From Micrasema longulum (Eukaryota; Arthropoda; Insecta; Trichoptera; Brachycentridae), in the NCBI GenBank assembly GCA_022494885.1, contig JAGVSM010005036.1:1-64000 (forward strand): DNA of 64,000 nt. The letters are read 5' to 3'. The position numbers were made by a program, and so were the translations under genes. The first letter of the stretch is position 1; each line of letters begins with the position of its first letter. This document shows, in pieces, positions 20,036 through 31,007 of this stretch. The notes beneath the pieces were generated by a model. That model made no database searches and was not told where the DNA came from. It was given only the letters and a program-made list of their open reading frames with translations.

Positions 20036-20543
20036 TTGTATCTTGTGTAAACTCGTGTGAAATGAAAACTAATAAATTGCAACTGTTATTATGAATACTT
20101 TTATGTCTATCTCCGTTTTCATGTTTTCCTGATCACTTATATTTTATTGATTTGGGCTATGAATGTGAAAAAGTTCAACAATGAAAACATGATACAGAAT
20201 ATGTACAAACCGTTAGAAAGCAAAGATAACTTTCCTCACGAAAGAAAATACAAGTACCTTAAACAGAATAAGAAGGCCGGTACTTAGTGATATAGGATTT
20301 AACGAGCTATGATCTAACATTAATAAATTGCCCTTTTCCAATTATCGCCAACACTTGCACGAGTGAAGCATAGAAATAAACTCGTTATATATCTAACTTT
20401 AATAGTAATAAGAACATTAGGTAATGCAATAACGGCCTATCAGCCTCATGGTTTAGTCATCAGCTTTTGCTTGCCATTTTAAAGAATGCGGTATAATTCA
20501 CGACCTGGTTGCCATCAGATCAATGTTTTCACAAAAATATATC
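20036..20543. other. Unassigned AT-rich DNA
   Basis: Nothing recognised. Confidence 0.5.
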
Positions 20544-20690
20544 GTTTTATTTTTTAATTTTATTTTATTTTATTTTATTTGGGATTTTTACAGCTATTAC
20601 ATAAAACCATAAGTAGAAATACATTTACAATACTAGAGCCAATTAAAAAAATCCACTGTAAATCTAATAATACATAACTTATAAAAGAAA
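20544..20690 (-). mobile_element. LINE-type 3' end with (TTTTA)n, minus strand
   Basis: A (TTTTA)n array at 20544-20580 is the reverse of a (TAAAA)n tail. It is followed by an AT-rich body without coding signal. Confidence 0.5.
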
Positions 20691-20704
20691 GAATGTACGA
20701 AATT

Positions 20705-20835
20705 GTATGTGTGTAACGTTTGTATTCATGTGTGTGTATGTGAATGTATGTGAGTGTGATGAATGAGGGAGAGTGTGCATGTGCGTGTGTGAATGAATGA
20801 AGGAGAGGTTGCGCGTGTGTGGGTGCGTAAGTGTA
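20705..20835 (+). repeat. GT-rich degenerate microsatellite
   Basis: Mixed GTGT, GTATGT, GAATGA and GCGTGT motifs over about 130 bases. Confidence 0.8.
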
Positions 20836-21300
20836 AAAATAGAAATAATTAAAAACTTGTAATTATATTTAAAAGTGAACAGGAAAGAGATTGGTTAGAA
20901 GTTTGATTTTTAAAAAAAAAAAAAAAAACTGATAATTCAAATCTTCTTTCAAAAGCTTTTTGTAAATATTTAAGTCAAGAAATGTTAAAAAAAAAATAAA
21001 TGAAGTATGGTAAATTTCTAAACTTTATTTTGAAAAAAAAAAGCATTTTTATTTAAAATTCAATTGATACACACTGAATGAATAATGTGCAACGAGTCCC
21101 ATACAATACTATTACGGTTGGTAACTACAAAATGCAGTGAATACAATGTAATGTCAACAATAAGACATGGTAGGTATGACAGTTATATATAAAAAGAATA
21201 GCAAATAAGTTTGATAGAAATTATTCGAATGATAAAAATCAGGTGTCACAAACAGTTCTCCCGCAGTACGGGGATACATAATTAATTATGTAAGTATGTA
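20836..21300. other. Unassigned AT-rich DNA
   Basis: It includes an A run near 20909-20927 and no recognisable element. Confidence 0.5.
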
Positions 21301-21905
21301 CTTTAAATATTTATTTAATTTACATACATCCAGTTTATTACACATAATTTGAGACATTCCAACTCCATGGGACTAAAAGTCCTGTATTGAGATGGGACGA
21401 GCAATTAGTTGACGTTAACACATGAGTGTATCACCACAAATATAGTATCAGAAACACAAACAAATATTCAAAAAAACATATACGAGTATATGGCACATCA
21501 ATATAATAAACAGTAAACTCAAACATTCGGAGAATCATCAAGGAGTTTCCTACTCAAATCCCTCTCACTAAGGCAAATCCAGTCTTTAACTCCTCTCGTA
21601 AAAAATAGTTTTAGTCTTTGAGAGCTTGATACGCTCTTCCAAAATATTTAACACTCTAGGTGCGACCAATGAGAGATGCCTCTGATCAAAAGTCGTACGG
21701 GTTTTGGGTATGACATAATTCGTGCTCTGTGAAAACCTTGTACGGACATTTTGCTGAGATCTCTCCTTATTGTTCGGCCAGAAGTGTGTGAGTGCTTCAT
21801 TTTGATACTGTTGTCTCATATCCAACACCTTCATGTATTGAAATAACTGTTCTGATGGGTATGTTGGAGGGCGCCAGAATATTATTCTCGATGATAATTT
21901 CTAAA
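21301..21905 (-). mobile_element. LINE D: best copy of C-terminal coding tail and 3' UTR
   Basis: A clean minus frame (21586-21834, 82 codons) reads 'MKVLDMRQQYQNEALTHFWP', then 'RTRFSQSTNYVIPKTRTTFD', 'RHLSLVAPRVLNILEE' and stop. This is the typical C-terminal end of a Jockey/CR1-type LINE ('YNTR.. P..RT...RSL....RLYN.L' type). The 3' UTR follows downstream on the minus strand, with 'GGACTTTTAGTCCCATGGAG' and an end of TAAATAAATATTT at about 21301. Further copies of this family lie at 16255, 24845-26500, 30640, 51630 and 60890. The intact tail suggests this is among the younger copies. Confidence 0.85.
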
Positions 21906-22231
21906 AATATTACATTACATTGCATATTTTAATGGTACAAAATATTCCCAATCAGGAAGTGTTCCGGAACGAGAGGATATAATATATTTTGACAATGTTT
22001 AGAGTAGATAAAATAATATCACATATCACTCGTCACGTGGGCTGTAAGAACAGTTTTTTTGGGCGTTTTTTAAGCGTCTCGGTATATTTTTTGTATATCG
22101 TTTAGTCAGAAAGTGAATTGTAAAACTTTATCGGTATTTACACAAAACTGTTTCTTTTTCTGTTAGTCCTGGGTTATTTGTAAGTTAAATTATTTGAGAT
22201 TCTTGTATTTCCTGAGTGTAGGTACATAAAT
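21906..22231. other. Unassigned DNA
   Basis: Nothing recognised. Confidence 0.5.
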
Positions 22232-22395
22232 TATCATCATCATTCCTTTTCTGCACCCAATGGTGAATAGGGCACTGCATTGGTACACCAATTGCAGCGT
22301 ATCTTGATCATTTTTTTAACATGAAGGTAAGATGATCAGTCTTACGCTCCAGGTACCAGTCTAGAGACTATGAAATATTCTAGTATGAAAACACT
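22232..22395 (-). mobile_element. SINE1 3' half, minus strand
   Basis: 'TTTCTGCACCCAATGGTG', 'AGGGCACTGCATTGG', 'GATGATCAGTCTTACGCTCC' and 'AGGTACCAGTCTAGAGAC' follow in reverse SINE1 order. The tRNA-like part is missing. Confidence 0.8.
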
Positions 22396-22734
22396 ATTTT
22401 AAATTCAAAAACATTGTATGTATTACAGTTTAAATAAAATTGATATATTTGTCTTTATTTTATTGTTTGTCATCTTGAATATAATTTTAACCTTTTTAAT
22501 GTAAATTAATCAATCTAAATTAAGCATTTTTTTTCAAATATATTAGTAGTTCTAGTATATTTGTTAAAATCAAATGTTACTTTAAGTGTATTATTCTTTT
22601 AACTATGTCTTGCATTTGATAACTACACTGCGAAATTATTATTAATTCATATAAAGACTGTGGAAGTATAAAAGCTTTATATATCATTAATTTTGTTCTT
22701 TTCTCAAAGACTTCTATTCTTCTCAGTACCAAAT

Positions 22735-23535
22735 GAGTTTTTTTTTTTTTTTTGTTTTTTTTACAAAGTATTTAAAAAATAAAGCAAAGTTACATAGCAA
22801 TGAAATTTATATTATTATTAAAAATAGTAAACAAAAAATCCCACAAAGGCATGGATTATTTGGAAAAAAAATTTAGTAGGAAAATTTTGGAATCAAAGAA
22901 ATATTATCAGTTAAAAAAGAATTAAACATTTTTGAACCTATAAAATATACATTTCTCTGTGCCAGCTTCGTTTTACAATGCGATATGTCTAACACATGAT
23001 TCCTTCTTCGACTTGATCTATTTGAATTACTTGTGAATAAAATTTGGTTCTTAAATATATATTTTAAACATTGAAAACAATATATTTGTCTTAGGTCTAA
23101 AATTTTTGCTTCTTGGAACAATTGGAAAGCGGAAAATGTGCTATTTTTGTGAAGCATTATTTTTAATATAAATTTTTGAACAGTTTCTAATGGTTTAATG
23201 TGATTGTCGTAAGTTCCCCTCCATCCAATTATTCCATAGGAAAGCGATGACTGTACAAATGCATATTATACCATTTTAATCGTATTTAGCTGGGCGTATA
23301 TACTTAGTCTTTTGAACACATAGGTTAAATATTTAAGTTTATTAACAATGTTTTCAAGAGTTAGTCCATTTAAGTTGACAGTCAATGATTACTTCCAGGT
23401 ATTTCATGCATCTTTCAGGCTGAACCCAGTTTTTTAAAAACTGATTTGATATGTTTGTCCATGTTATTTTGTCATCTACTTTCAAATCCAAGTACTTTAC
23501 ATTTAACGTTTTAATCTGATTAGAGTTTGTATCCC
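22735..23535 (-). mobile_element. LINE J fragment: late reverse transcriptase, C-terminal tail and 3' end
   Basis: From high to low coordinates the minus strand gives 'MKYLEVIIDCQLKWT' (the thumb-proximal 'YLGV.ID..L.W..H' motif), 'YAFVQSSLSYGIIGW', a tail frame (22873-23157) with 'ILDLRQIYCFQCLKYIFKNQ' and 'NHVLDISHCKT', and a 3' UTR shared with 19240-19452. A poly(T) run at 22739-22756 marks the tail. Frameshifts separate the blocks. It is homologous to 8300-8776. Confidence 0.85.
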
Positions 23536-24094
23536 TTAGAGAAAAAAAAACTTTTTTATATACGTACCTAAGAAAAAGTCCCCACGACTTTGCTACGAGT
23601 AGACAGTTAATTTTTTAATGTTCAAAACTAAGAACTAATCACTTAACCTTCAATAAAAAAAATTCAAGATATGCAGCGATGAATATAAATGTTGTATTTT
23701 ATGCAGAGTAAGGTACAAAAAAGAAAATAATTATGATAATAATTGTTTTATCATACAGTTTGGTAGTGCAAAAGTTGCGAAAAATAATTCTAAAACACAA
23801 GTAATCTTTGTTTTTTTTTTTTTTAAATCTCCCCTCAAAAAAATATTATTTTTGAGTAAAATAGTACAAGAAATATATCGAGAGGGATAAATAACGTCTT
23901 TGATAGGGAAATAAAAAAATCATTCATCATTCAGCTAAAGAATTCCAAATTTTTCTTAAATTAGCATTGTCTTCATTGATACTATATCATCAACCCCGAT
24001 GAGATAAAGGTCGTTAAAGAGTACAAACGACACACAACATAATAACCCAGAAAAATTTATTACACAAAATTATCTGAACGGTCATGAAAATCGA
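23536..24094. other. Mostly unassigned; faint SINE1 trace near 23620-23690
   Basis: 'AACTAAGAACTAATCACTTA' and 'CAAGATATGCAGCGATG' recall the SINE1 3' body in degraded form. The rest is AT-rich with poly(T) at 23810-23824. Confidence 0.4.
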
Positions 24095-24250
24095 AGAAAT
24101 TCCATGTGCGTTCCCTAGTTGGAGCAAATGGTGTTCACAAAGAGCCTGCATGCATCTCTATTGGCTGCCAGATCCAGTGTGTCTTCCCAAGTTAGGTTCA
24201 CGTCCTCTAGTTCTGACATAAACTGCTGATGAACGGTCGAAAATTGAATC
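24095..24250 (-). mobile_element. LINE H tail, minus strand
   Basis: The minus strand reads 'QQFMSELEDVNLTWEDTLDL', 'AANRDACRLFVNTICSN' and stop. This is the same tail as at 1786-2282 and 49535-49765. Confidence 0.8.
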
Positions 24251-24844
24251 AATAATTAATAAAATACTACTACTCCCGTCTTGGGAGAAAATCCAGATTT
24301 TTGTGCAGGTACATGAACCAAAAAATGTTATAAAATATCGGCTATTTTTAAACTTGATTGCATAAAATTTAGTCCTAATTCGCTACGAAAGTTCCTATAG
24401 ACATTTTAAATGTATGTCATTATTAATCACTATCATTTCTTTCATTAATAAATATTTATATTCAAATAAATTATCCCGTAAAAACAATTAAAATTAAATT
24501 TCTGTGCTTTATAGAACAAAGCTATCTCTGTTTGGATTAATTATTTATTATAAAAGGAATAATATGGATCTAAGGATGCGATCCTTGTAGGAGATTTAAT
24601 ACACAGCGTGCAGTCACTTGCAATAATTAAAGGAACATTGTTCTTTAAATTGTAATTCATTTGTTTTCCGACAGATCTCACTGCGAGCCAGAAACAAAAG
24701 GAAATAATCCCATTATGATTAATTGGTATCATTTATACTGTAAATGATATCATCAAATCCGGCCGTGTTATATTTTGTTCCTCGAAATGCAATGAAATAG
24801 TTCATTTTATTTCATAATAAGTATACCTTGCAAATACCTCCCTA
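24251..24844. other. Unassigned AT-rich DNA
   Basis: Nothing recognised. Confidence 0.5.
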
Positions 24845-25040
24845 CAATTTATTGATTTATTTGTACATTTACAAACAATTTATCATTTTACATTTATTGG
24901 AACGCAAATTCCAACTTCATGGGACTCCTGTGTCAAGTTGAAAAGAATAATACATTTCAACAAAACATCATAAAAAACAAACAAATTTAAAAGTAATACA
25001 TAGCACATCAATATGGAAGAATAAAAATAGACAAACACTT
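24845..25040 (-). mobile_element. LINE D 3' UTR, first part of a twice-interrupted copy
   Basis: 'TTCCAACTTCATGGGACTCC' and 'CACATCAATATGG' match the 3' UTR of the 21.3 kb copy. The same element continues at 25565-25655 and 26195-26500 after two insertions. Confidence 0.75.
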
Positions 25041-25560
25041 GATTTACTTGTAATACAAAATTTTATCTCGTTTAAACTCTGATTATCTGTGTATTCTTAT
25101 ACGGAGTAGAAACATGGATATTGAGAGAGTCTGAGAGAAAAAAGACTGGTACCTTCAACATTTGGTGCTGGAGAAAAATGTTCCAGATTCCATGGACGGT
25201 AACGCGTACCTAATAATGTGTAATATTGAATGAACTAAAGATTTGGGGTCGAACGTCAAATATATGTTACAGGTGAATCCAATTACATTTAGGACACATC
25301 GCCTAGAGAGAACCACGTAGCTTCAAAAGCTTGTTATGATGTGTGAAATAGAAGGAAGAAGATCCCGAGATGACTCACCTGCTCGATGCGATGGAGCAAC
25401 TAAATAAAATCTACGCTAATCTTCAGTGACTGACACTCTTCGCTCTACCTAGAACAAGACTATTTGAAGGCAGACCAATGAAATAGTATAAAAGTGCAGC
25501 TACCATACTCAGAAACGAGGATGATGTTAAAATGGAGATAAATAAACCAGTCAAATCACT
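25041..25560 (+). mobile_element. RTE-like LINE tail inserted in LINE D, plus strand
   Basis: The plus strand reads 'ICVFLYGVETWILRESERK', 'FNIWCWRKMFQIPWT', then after stops 'HLGHIA', 'EIEGRRSRDDSPARCDG' and a decayed end. This is the same general C-terminal plan as at 7833 and 33935. It splits a minus-strand LINE D, so it is the younger event. Confidence 0.75.
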
Positions 25561-25564
25561 GAAA

Positions 25565-25655
25565 AATCGTCGAGAAGATACCAATTCAAATCTCTCCTCT
25601 CAAAGGAAATTCAGTCCCGATTCCCTCTCTTGAATGTTAATATTGTTTTTTAAAT
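25565..25655 (-). mobile_element. LINE D, second part of the interrupted copy
   Basis: 'CAAATCTCTCCTCTCAAAGG' and 'AATTCAGTCCCGATTCCCTC' match the region at 21556-21600. Confidence 0.65.
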
Positions 25656-25659
25656 TATA

Positions 25660-26190
25660 CAGTTTCTTTAAAATTTCATAATCTATATTAATTAACACAA
25701 AGATGAGATACCTTTGATAAGATCCTGCTTCACAAAATTGCAAATAATAAATTTAATTCCCCAGAACTAATTAATCTACTTGCTTACCGTGTCCATTCCG
25801 GACCAACCAGACTGTCTGATATTTTCTGTTTTCCTAACATTAAAACTTATCATCGGAAACATTCTTCTATTCCTCGTATATGTGAAACATATAACAAAAA
25901 TTTTAATAGTCATAATATATTTCACACTACAGAATAGGTACAAAATTGAACCAATTGGCTTGATTTAGAATAACAGAGAATGGGAGTTTTGTCGTTTGTT
26001 GCTCTTTCTTTCTTGTAATCAAATCAAATTAATTTGTCCACTCCTTTCATTCATTCATCCTATAAGTATAACTGAGCAAATACATGTTATTAGATGGCAA
26101 GCCTTACTATTTTATACATATTTTTTTGTAGTTTCTATTTACAATCATTTAACTTGTATACCTGTTTGAATTCTAAATAAATAATAACAA
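25660..26190 (+). mobile_element. LINE C-terminal fragment inserted in LINE D, plus strand
   Basis: The plus strand at 25745-25960 reads 'LLAYRVHSGPTRLSDIFCFP', 'IPRICETYNKNFNSHNIFH'. This matches the C-terminal pattern of CR1/Jockey LINEs (R..S...R..D.F..P..RT......P..R....N). An AT-rich 3' UTR ends in CTAAATAAATAATAACAAAT at about 26188. It sits exactly where LINE D sequence is interrupted. Confidence 0.65.
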
Positions 26191-26194
26191 ATCA

Positions 26195-26500
26195 TCTTTG
26201 AAAGCTTTATACGCTCTTCTAAAATATTGAGCACTCTCAATGCGATAAATAAAAAAAATACCCATGAGCAAACGTGCGGGTTTTGGGTATATATACATAA
26301 TTAATATTCTGGGAAAACCTAGTACGAACATTTTGAGACATTTTCTTATTGTTCGACCAGAAGTGTGTCAAAGCTTCTTTTAGATAAAAATTGTCTCACA
26401 TCCAGCACTTTCATTCGATAAAACAAAAGCTCTGATGGATATATTGGAAAGCACCGGAATATGATACTTAGCGATAATTTCTGTGAAAACATAAGAGGCT
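26195..26500 (-). mobile_element. LINE D, third part (coding tail)
   Basis: The minus strand contains 'YPSELLFYRMKVLDVRQF', 'KRSFDTLLVEQ' and decayed 'YPKPARL' and 'ESAQYFRRAY' segments, parallel to the 21.6 kb copy. Another minus frame continues to about 26625. Confidence 0.75.
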
Positions 26501-26627
26501 TTATGATGAATGTCGCATAACTCCACCAGCCAACCATTCATTAGATTGCGGTGGATTAAAACAGGGCAAAGTACACATTTTTGTGCCAATATCCAAAATT
26601 TTACAATTATTACGATATTATCCAAAT

Positions 26628-26685
26628 ACGCTGCAATTGGAGTGTCAATAAAGTACCCTATGCGTCACTGAGTACGAATATATTA
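26628..26685 (+). mobile_element. SINE1 3' end fragment
   Basis: 'ATACGCTGCAATTGGAGTGT', 'CCCTATGCGTCACTGAG' is the last part of SINE1. The next element at 26728 is a separate copy. Confidence 0.6.
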
Positions 26686-26727
26686 TGGCTGTTACGATAT
26701 ATTAAACATTCAATAATGTACAGTTCT

Positions 26728-26975
26728 TTGCTTAAAATAGAAACAGAATCGTAGACTCTGCGTGTTACTCTGTTACTCGATGGTAACTCTCAAGTAAAAA
26801 TTCTAAAAAGTTTAATCGATAGGAAATAAAACCGCTTCGTTATGTCGTCGTTGGCAAAGCATGTTTAAGGTTCCAGTTTCGATACGCGGCAAAATGGAGG
26901 TGAAATATTTGCTTAAATGGTGATTTCACACAGCAGTATTTTCCTATCGTCCCCGGATCAATGCATTATCAAGTG
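26728..26975 (+). mobile_element. SINE1 copy, 5' block, tRNA-like part and middle
   Basis: 'ACAGTTCTTTGC', 'TACTCGATGGTAACTCTCAA' (5' block), a decayed tRNA-like core 'CTTCGTTATGTCGTCGTTGG' and 'GGTTCCAGTTTCGATACG', then 'GGTGAAATATTTGCTTAAAT'. The 3' end is missing. Confidence 0.75.
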
Positions 26976-27149
26976 AGAATAGGGTATGATGGTTAAGATT
27001 TCCGATGACGGTTTTAATGCTTCGTAAATAATCCTGCCACGGGAAAGAATATACAATAATATAAATTTTATTTTGATTTTGCTTCCATTGAAAATTTAAA
27101 CAATATGAAAATAATTTGAGTTTATACGATTAATATTTTTAGCTTTAAT

Positions 27150-27665
27150 TCTGTCAATTTGACTCTGAAAAGACTGTGGTAAGTAATCCCTTTGCGCGCG
27201 GTGATGTAACATCCTGTTACCACTAGTAAAAGACGGAATATCCTAAAGTTTAAACATTTGAAAAAAAAAACATAACATGAAGACATACTGATTAGTAGTG
27301 TATTTTCCATAGTTTGTGCAAATTAACATATAATTAGCCCTGTTACAGAAAACTAAATTAAAAATCCTACATACGCCATTCGCATGACGCCCGTGCGTCC
27401 TCCATCACTGTCATGACTGAATCTGTCTTACACAATACTCGCCACAGAACAGCGTCTCTGTTTTCCTTGATATGAGTTGTATCTTGTGCTCTGTCTTTTA
27501 CTGATGTGTTGCTAAATTAGCGGATATTCATTCTTCGCGTACGTAGCAAGAATAAATATTTTTTATACAAGCTATACAAATTTTACTTTTCAAATCCGGT
27601 GTACAAATGTACATTTGAAAATTATAAAAATACAACTTGATCATCAAAAATAATAAGAGAGTGTG
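27150..27665 (+). repeat. Family E block, copy 2
   Basis: Same order as 19480-20035: 'TAAACATTTGAAAAAAAAAA', 'CACAGAACAGCGTCTCTGTT', 'GTATCTTGTGCTCTGTCTTT', 'ATTCATTCTTCGCGTACGTA' and 'TTTTCAAATCCGGTG'. Whether it is a duplicated locus or a transposon cannot be decided from two copies. Confidence 0.65.
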
Positions 27666-28535
27666 ACATCATAGCCACACAAAGTAAACATAGAACATAT
27701 TATTTATAATACGTAAAATCATTAAAACGTATTTTATTTTTAAGCCTTGACAAAGGAACAGGCGTGGCCTGAAACTGGTCGGCATAGTAAATTAATTTAA
27801 GTAATTTTACACGAAATATATAAATTCTTCATTATGCGTATTTTAAAAGCAATTAATCAAAAGCGTTATTTGTATATTATACGAGTGCCACAAACACCAA
27901 GTAAAATTAATTTAACATTACGCTGAAGCAAATATATGATAAAATATATTTATATTTGTCACAGACTTACCGTCGTAAATTTACTGTCGCCGTCAAGAAT
28001 CAAATGGCCTTTTTATTTATTCAAAATTTATTCAAAAATATTCATACTAATATAAGAGCTTTCATATTTATATAACGAGATTAAATTCTATTATACGAAA
28101 GAGTTGCTTACTCGAATTCCGGAAAAAATTCACGGATTTATACATTTAAGACTTGTAAAGCCGTGTTAGAAAGGAACCTATCAAAATTCAAATTTCATTT
28201 CACGTTTGGTAATATATTTAAATTGGGGCTTGGAATTTTATCCATGAAAAATTCCCAATTTTATCGATTTTCAGAAAAAGATACGTATATTTTTTAAAAA
28301 TATTATTGATACTTTGAAGCAGGGATTGTTTAAATATATCTACGTAATAATATAAACAACTATTTACATCGTAGGGCAAATGAAAACGGTATGTTGAATT
28401 TCATTGATTTTAGACATTAAAATTAAATTAAATATTACATTAAAGGACCTGTAACGTTGAAATATATTTTTATATCTTGAAAACATAAATAAACATACGC
28501 CATGAAAAAATACATACACATAAATGTTTGTATAT
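27666..28535. other. Unassigned AT-rich DNA
   Basis: Nothing recognised in this stretch. Confidence 0.45.
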
Positions 28536-28541
28536 AAGCAC

Positions 28542-28633
28542 TCACCGACTTTTTTAAGTCCATCGGTTTCAAGATGTTTCCGCCTCTTCATCGGGACAGT
28601 AATTTTACCGATATGCAAATCCCACACCTTCAC
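28542..28633 (-). CDS. Candidate single exon, minus strand (unknown protein)
   Basis: A compact block with much higher G+C than its flanks is open in one frame only on the minus strand: 'VKVWDLHIGKITVPMKRR' followed by 'KHLETDGLKKV'. It ends at a consensus-like 5' splice site (GTC-G/GTGAGTGC, read on the minus strand near 28548-28540). On its upstream side it is bounded by AAAAG, a weak 3' splice site without a good pyrimidine tract, and an in-frame TAA lies just beyond. The KVWD start recalls WD-repeat text, but the rest does not. I do not recognise the protein. It is listed because composition, single open frame and donor site coincide; chance is still quite possible. Confidence 0.3.
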
Positions 28634-28667
28634 CTTTTAAAGTAATATTCAATTTTTAATTTTCATC

Positions 28668-28745
28668 ATTTATTCTTTTATCCTCACCAAATGGTGCATA
28701 AGACACAGCATTTAAGCTCCAAACTCAGTGTTTCCTGATTATTTA
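28668..28745 (-). mobile_element. SINE1 3' end fragment, minus strand
   Basis: 'CACCAAATGGTGCATAAGAC', 'AGCATTTAAGCTCCAAAC' and 'TCAGTGTTTCCTGATTATTT' follow the reverse SINE1 3' end. Confidence 0.6.
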
Positions 28746-28887
28746 AAACCTAAATTCAATTTACATTCCCTTTTAAAAAATGTTGTCTTTGCTGTCATAC
28801 AATAATTCGAAAAAAATATTATTAAAAAAGGTAACAAAATCATTTACAAATTCAAGCATTCATAATATGATATTTTACGTGTTTCTT

Positions 28888-29150
28888 CAACAATGTTTTG
28901 AGTATGTCCAAATATTTGTAGGCAGGCTGGATTTGCTCCCTAGGAGTTAATAATATGTAAATTTGTTGCAAAAGAGATGGAAAACATTTTTCAAATGAGC
29001 ATATGGATGTCTAGGCATTTACAAGTCTTCTGACCTGCCATGTTTGTGCAATATTTATCATTCTGCCCGAGTTTAAATGCCCTCATTTCCTCAACTCTTC
29101 CATCTATTGACTTTTGTAAAGTAAAAGAGCCTTCAATGTGATACGTTCAA
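28888..29150 (+). repeat. Family A copy, plus orientation, nearly complete
   Basis: 'CAACAATGTTTTGAGTATGT', 'TTGTAGGCAGGCTGGATTTG', 'CCCTAGGAGTTAATAATATG', 'GTCTAGGCATTTAC', 'ATTCTGCCCGAGTTTAAATG' and 'GACTTTTGTAAAGTAAAAGA'. It is one of the best preserved copies and useful as a reference for the family start. Confidence 0.85.
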
Positions 29151-29159
29151 GGTATCACT

Positions 29160-29610
29160 GTAAGATGGAATAAGAAAAGTCTTCTCTGCGTGTACTGTCG
29201 AATATTTCATTTAGCGCGCATAATACTCCCGGGCAAGCTTCCTTGAATAAAGGATTTCATGTCCACTGCCACTTTAACCGGAAAATGGTATGCAAATCGG
29301 CTTTGTAATGGATTCTGTAGGAAAACTGCTGCCGAGACTGGTTGAATTTTAATAGAGTTTACAGTATTCGCAGGTCGCTTATTCCCCTAAATGCGCACCT
29401 GAATTCAGAAGTAACTTTGAACCTCTTCTTAACATCATATCTTGACGGTTTCAGGGGCTCTTTGTTGAGACCTTTTGAGCATATCTACCGGATTCTAATA
29501 ACCATTTTGAAATCCCAAAGTTTATTTTTTTTATTTTCTTTTATTCGGGAAACATACAGTACTATTTCGGAGTTTTATAATTTACACTTAATTCTAATGG
29601 ACCAGTGAAG
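29160..29610. other. Less AT-rich block with an 88-codon open frame
   Basis: The segment is less AT-rich than its flanks up to about 29480. A plus frame (29342-29608, 'MNFNRVYSIRRSLIPLNAHL...') is open, but the peptide resembles no known family. 'GTTGAATTTTAATAG' shows no exon boundary. It may be an old exon, a conserved non-coding piece or an unknown transposon. Confidence 0.25.
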
Positions 29611-30217
29611 TTTCTATATTATGTAATAATTATATTATTTAAGGTTATCAATGAAAGAAAACAAAAAAGAGAAATTAAAAAAAACACAAATGGAAGTTGC
29701 TTAAAAATTAAAATTTTAAAAATTATTTAAAAGTTTGTAGTTAGTATTTACAAATGAAAATAATGTTGAAAATCAAGAATTTATTTTTGTAAAAGTAATT
29801 AAAAGGAAAAAATAAAAATGAAGAGTGAAAAACATGCTCAGATATAAAAAAAAAACTTTTTCAAAAAGGAAGAACATAATATACACAAACATATTTTATG
29901 GGATTCAGAGAAACGATGAGACGAATCTTTAAATGAAATAATATAAGACAATAAATTTAAGTAAATTTCAAAAAAACATCTTTGATGACACATTATAGTA
30001 AGAGCAACAATATATAGATTTTAATAATCATTTTATATGTCATGTACACATTTTAACTATTCCAATTAACTTGTTTCCTTTTTTCCAAAGCAATTATTTA
30101 CGATTAACACAAAAAGCTCCTCAATAAAAAGATAAAAATTTATTTTTCTTAACACAAAAAAAAACAGAAATTTCAACTTAAAGGAAAATAAAACTTACAG
30201 AACTTAAAAGCTATCGT
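29611..30217. other. Unassigned, very AT-rich DNA
   Basis: Nothing recognised. Confidence 0.5.
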
Positions 30218-30320
30218 TGGCTGATTTATGTTATCACTTTACACGCTGCATAAAATTCAAAGTTTTACTTGTATTGCAATTATGCCATCTGTTATTTTTT
30301 TTAAAATAAAATAAAAGAAA
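30218..30320 (+). repeat. Family A fragment, decayed
   Basis: 'TGGCTGATTTATGTTATCAC', 'TTTACACGCTGCATAAAATT' recalls the family centre. It is weak. Confidence 0.45.
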
Positions 30321-30639
30321 TAATAAAACACGTATCAACGTTAGTGAGATTCAACCAAATAAAATCTGCTAAGCAACGTGCAATATACAGTACTCTCGCT
30401 ATAATTTGGGGCCTCACCTCTCCGGCCCTGCCAGTAATCCGGCGTTTTTATACAGGCTGCTACCAAACTGGTAGTTCGGTAATTTTTAGTGAAACATAAC
30501 TACAGTAGTACTGTACTGTATATTTATTTTTTTCGTTACTGCATTTTCGATAGTGTGTATGAAATAACGTTGTTCAGTAGGGTTTAATTTTCTTGCTCAA
30601 AATCAAATTTAATTATTTATTATATACTCATTTTTTTAA

Positions 30640-30802
30640 TATAACATTTATTGAGACACAAATCCTAACTCTGTGGAAACAAAGTCCTGTGTTGAGTTGG
30701 GACAAATATATCGTATAACACTTTAATAACATACATATATCACCATATATATTATACAGAAACAAAAACATCATTTAAAAATACATGATATATCAACATA
30801 TA
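30640..30802 (-). mobile_element. LINE D 3' UTR, minus strand, inside Tigger
   Basis: 'AACATTTATTGAGACACAAA', 'AAAGTCCTGTGTTGAGTTGG' and 'ACATGATATATCAACATATA' match the 3' UTR at 21301-21500. Confidence 0.75.
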
Positions 30803-30997
30803 AAGTAAAATGGATTGTCTCATTCGCCCAAACCAATATTGAATCAACCACTCCACAAATGTATGGCTTATGTTAGGTTTTAATTAATATAAATGTAAAT
30901 ATATACCTAGTTTTTAAAATTGTGAATATTTTCTTAATTACCTCTGTTTATTAAGTTAGTTTTCTTTGTTTATTCTCTAATGTAAAAACATTTCAAA
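30803..30997 (+). mobile_element. LINE B 3' UTR, plus strand, inside Tigger
   Basis: 'AAAATGGATTGTCTCATTCG', 'CCCAAACCAATATTGAATCA', then 'TTTGTTTATTCTCTAATGTA' and 'AAAACATTTCAAAAAAG'. This is the opposite orientation to the 14.7 and 57 kb copies. Confidence 0.8.
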
Positions 30998-31007
30998 AAA
31001 GTATATT

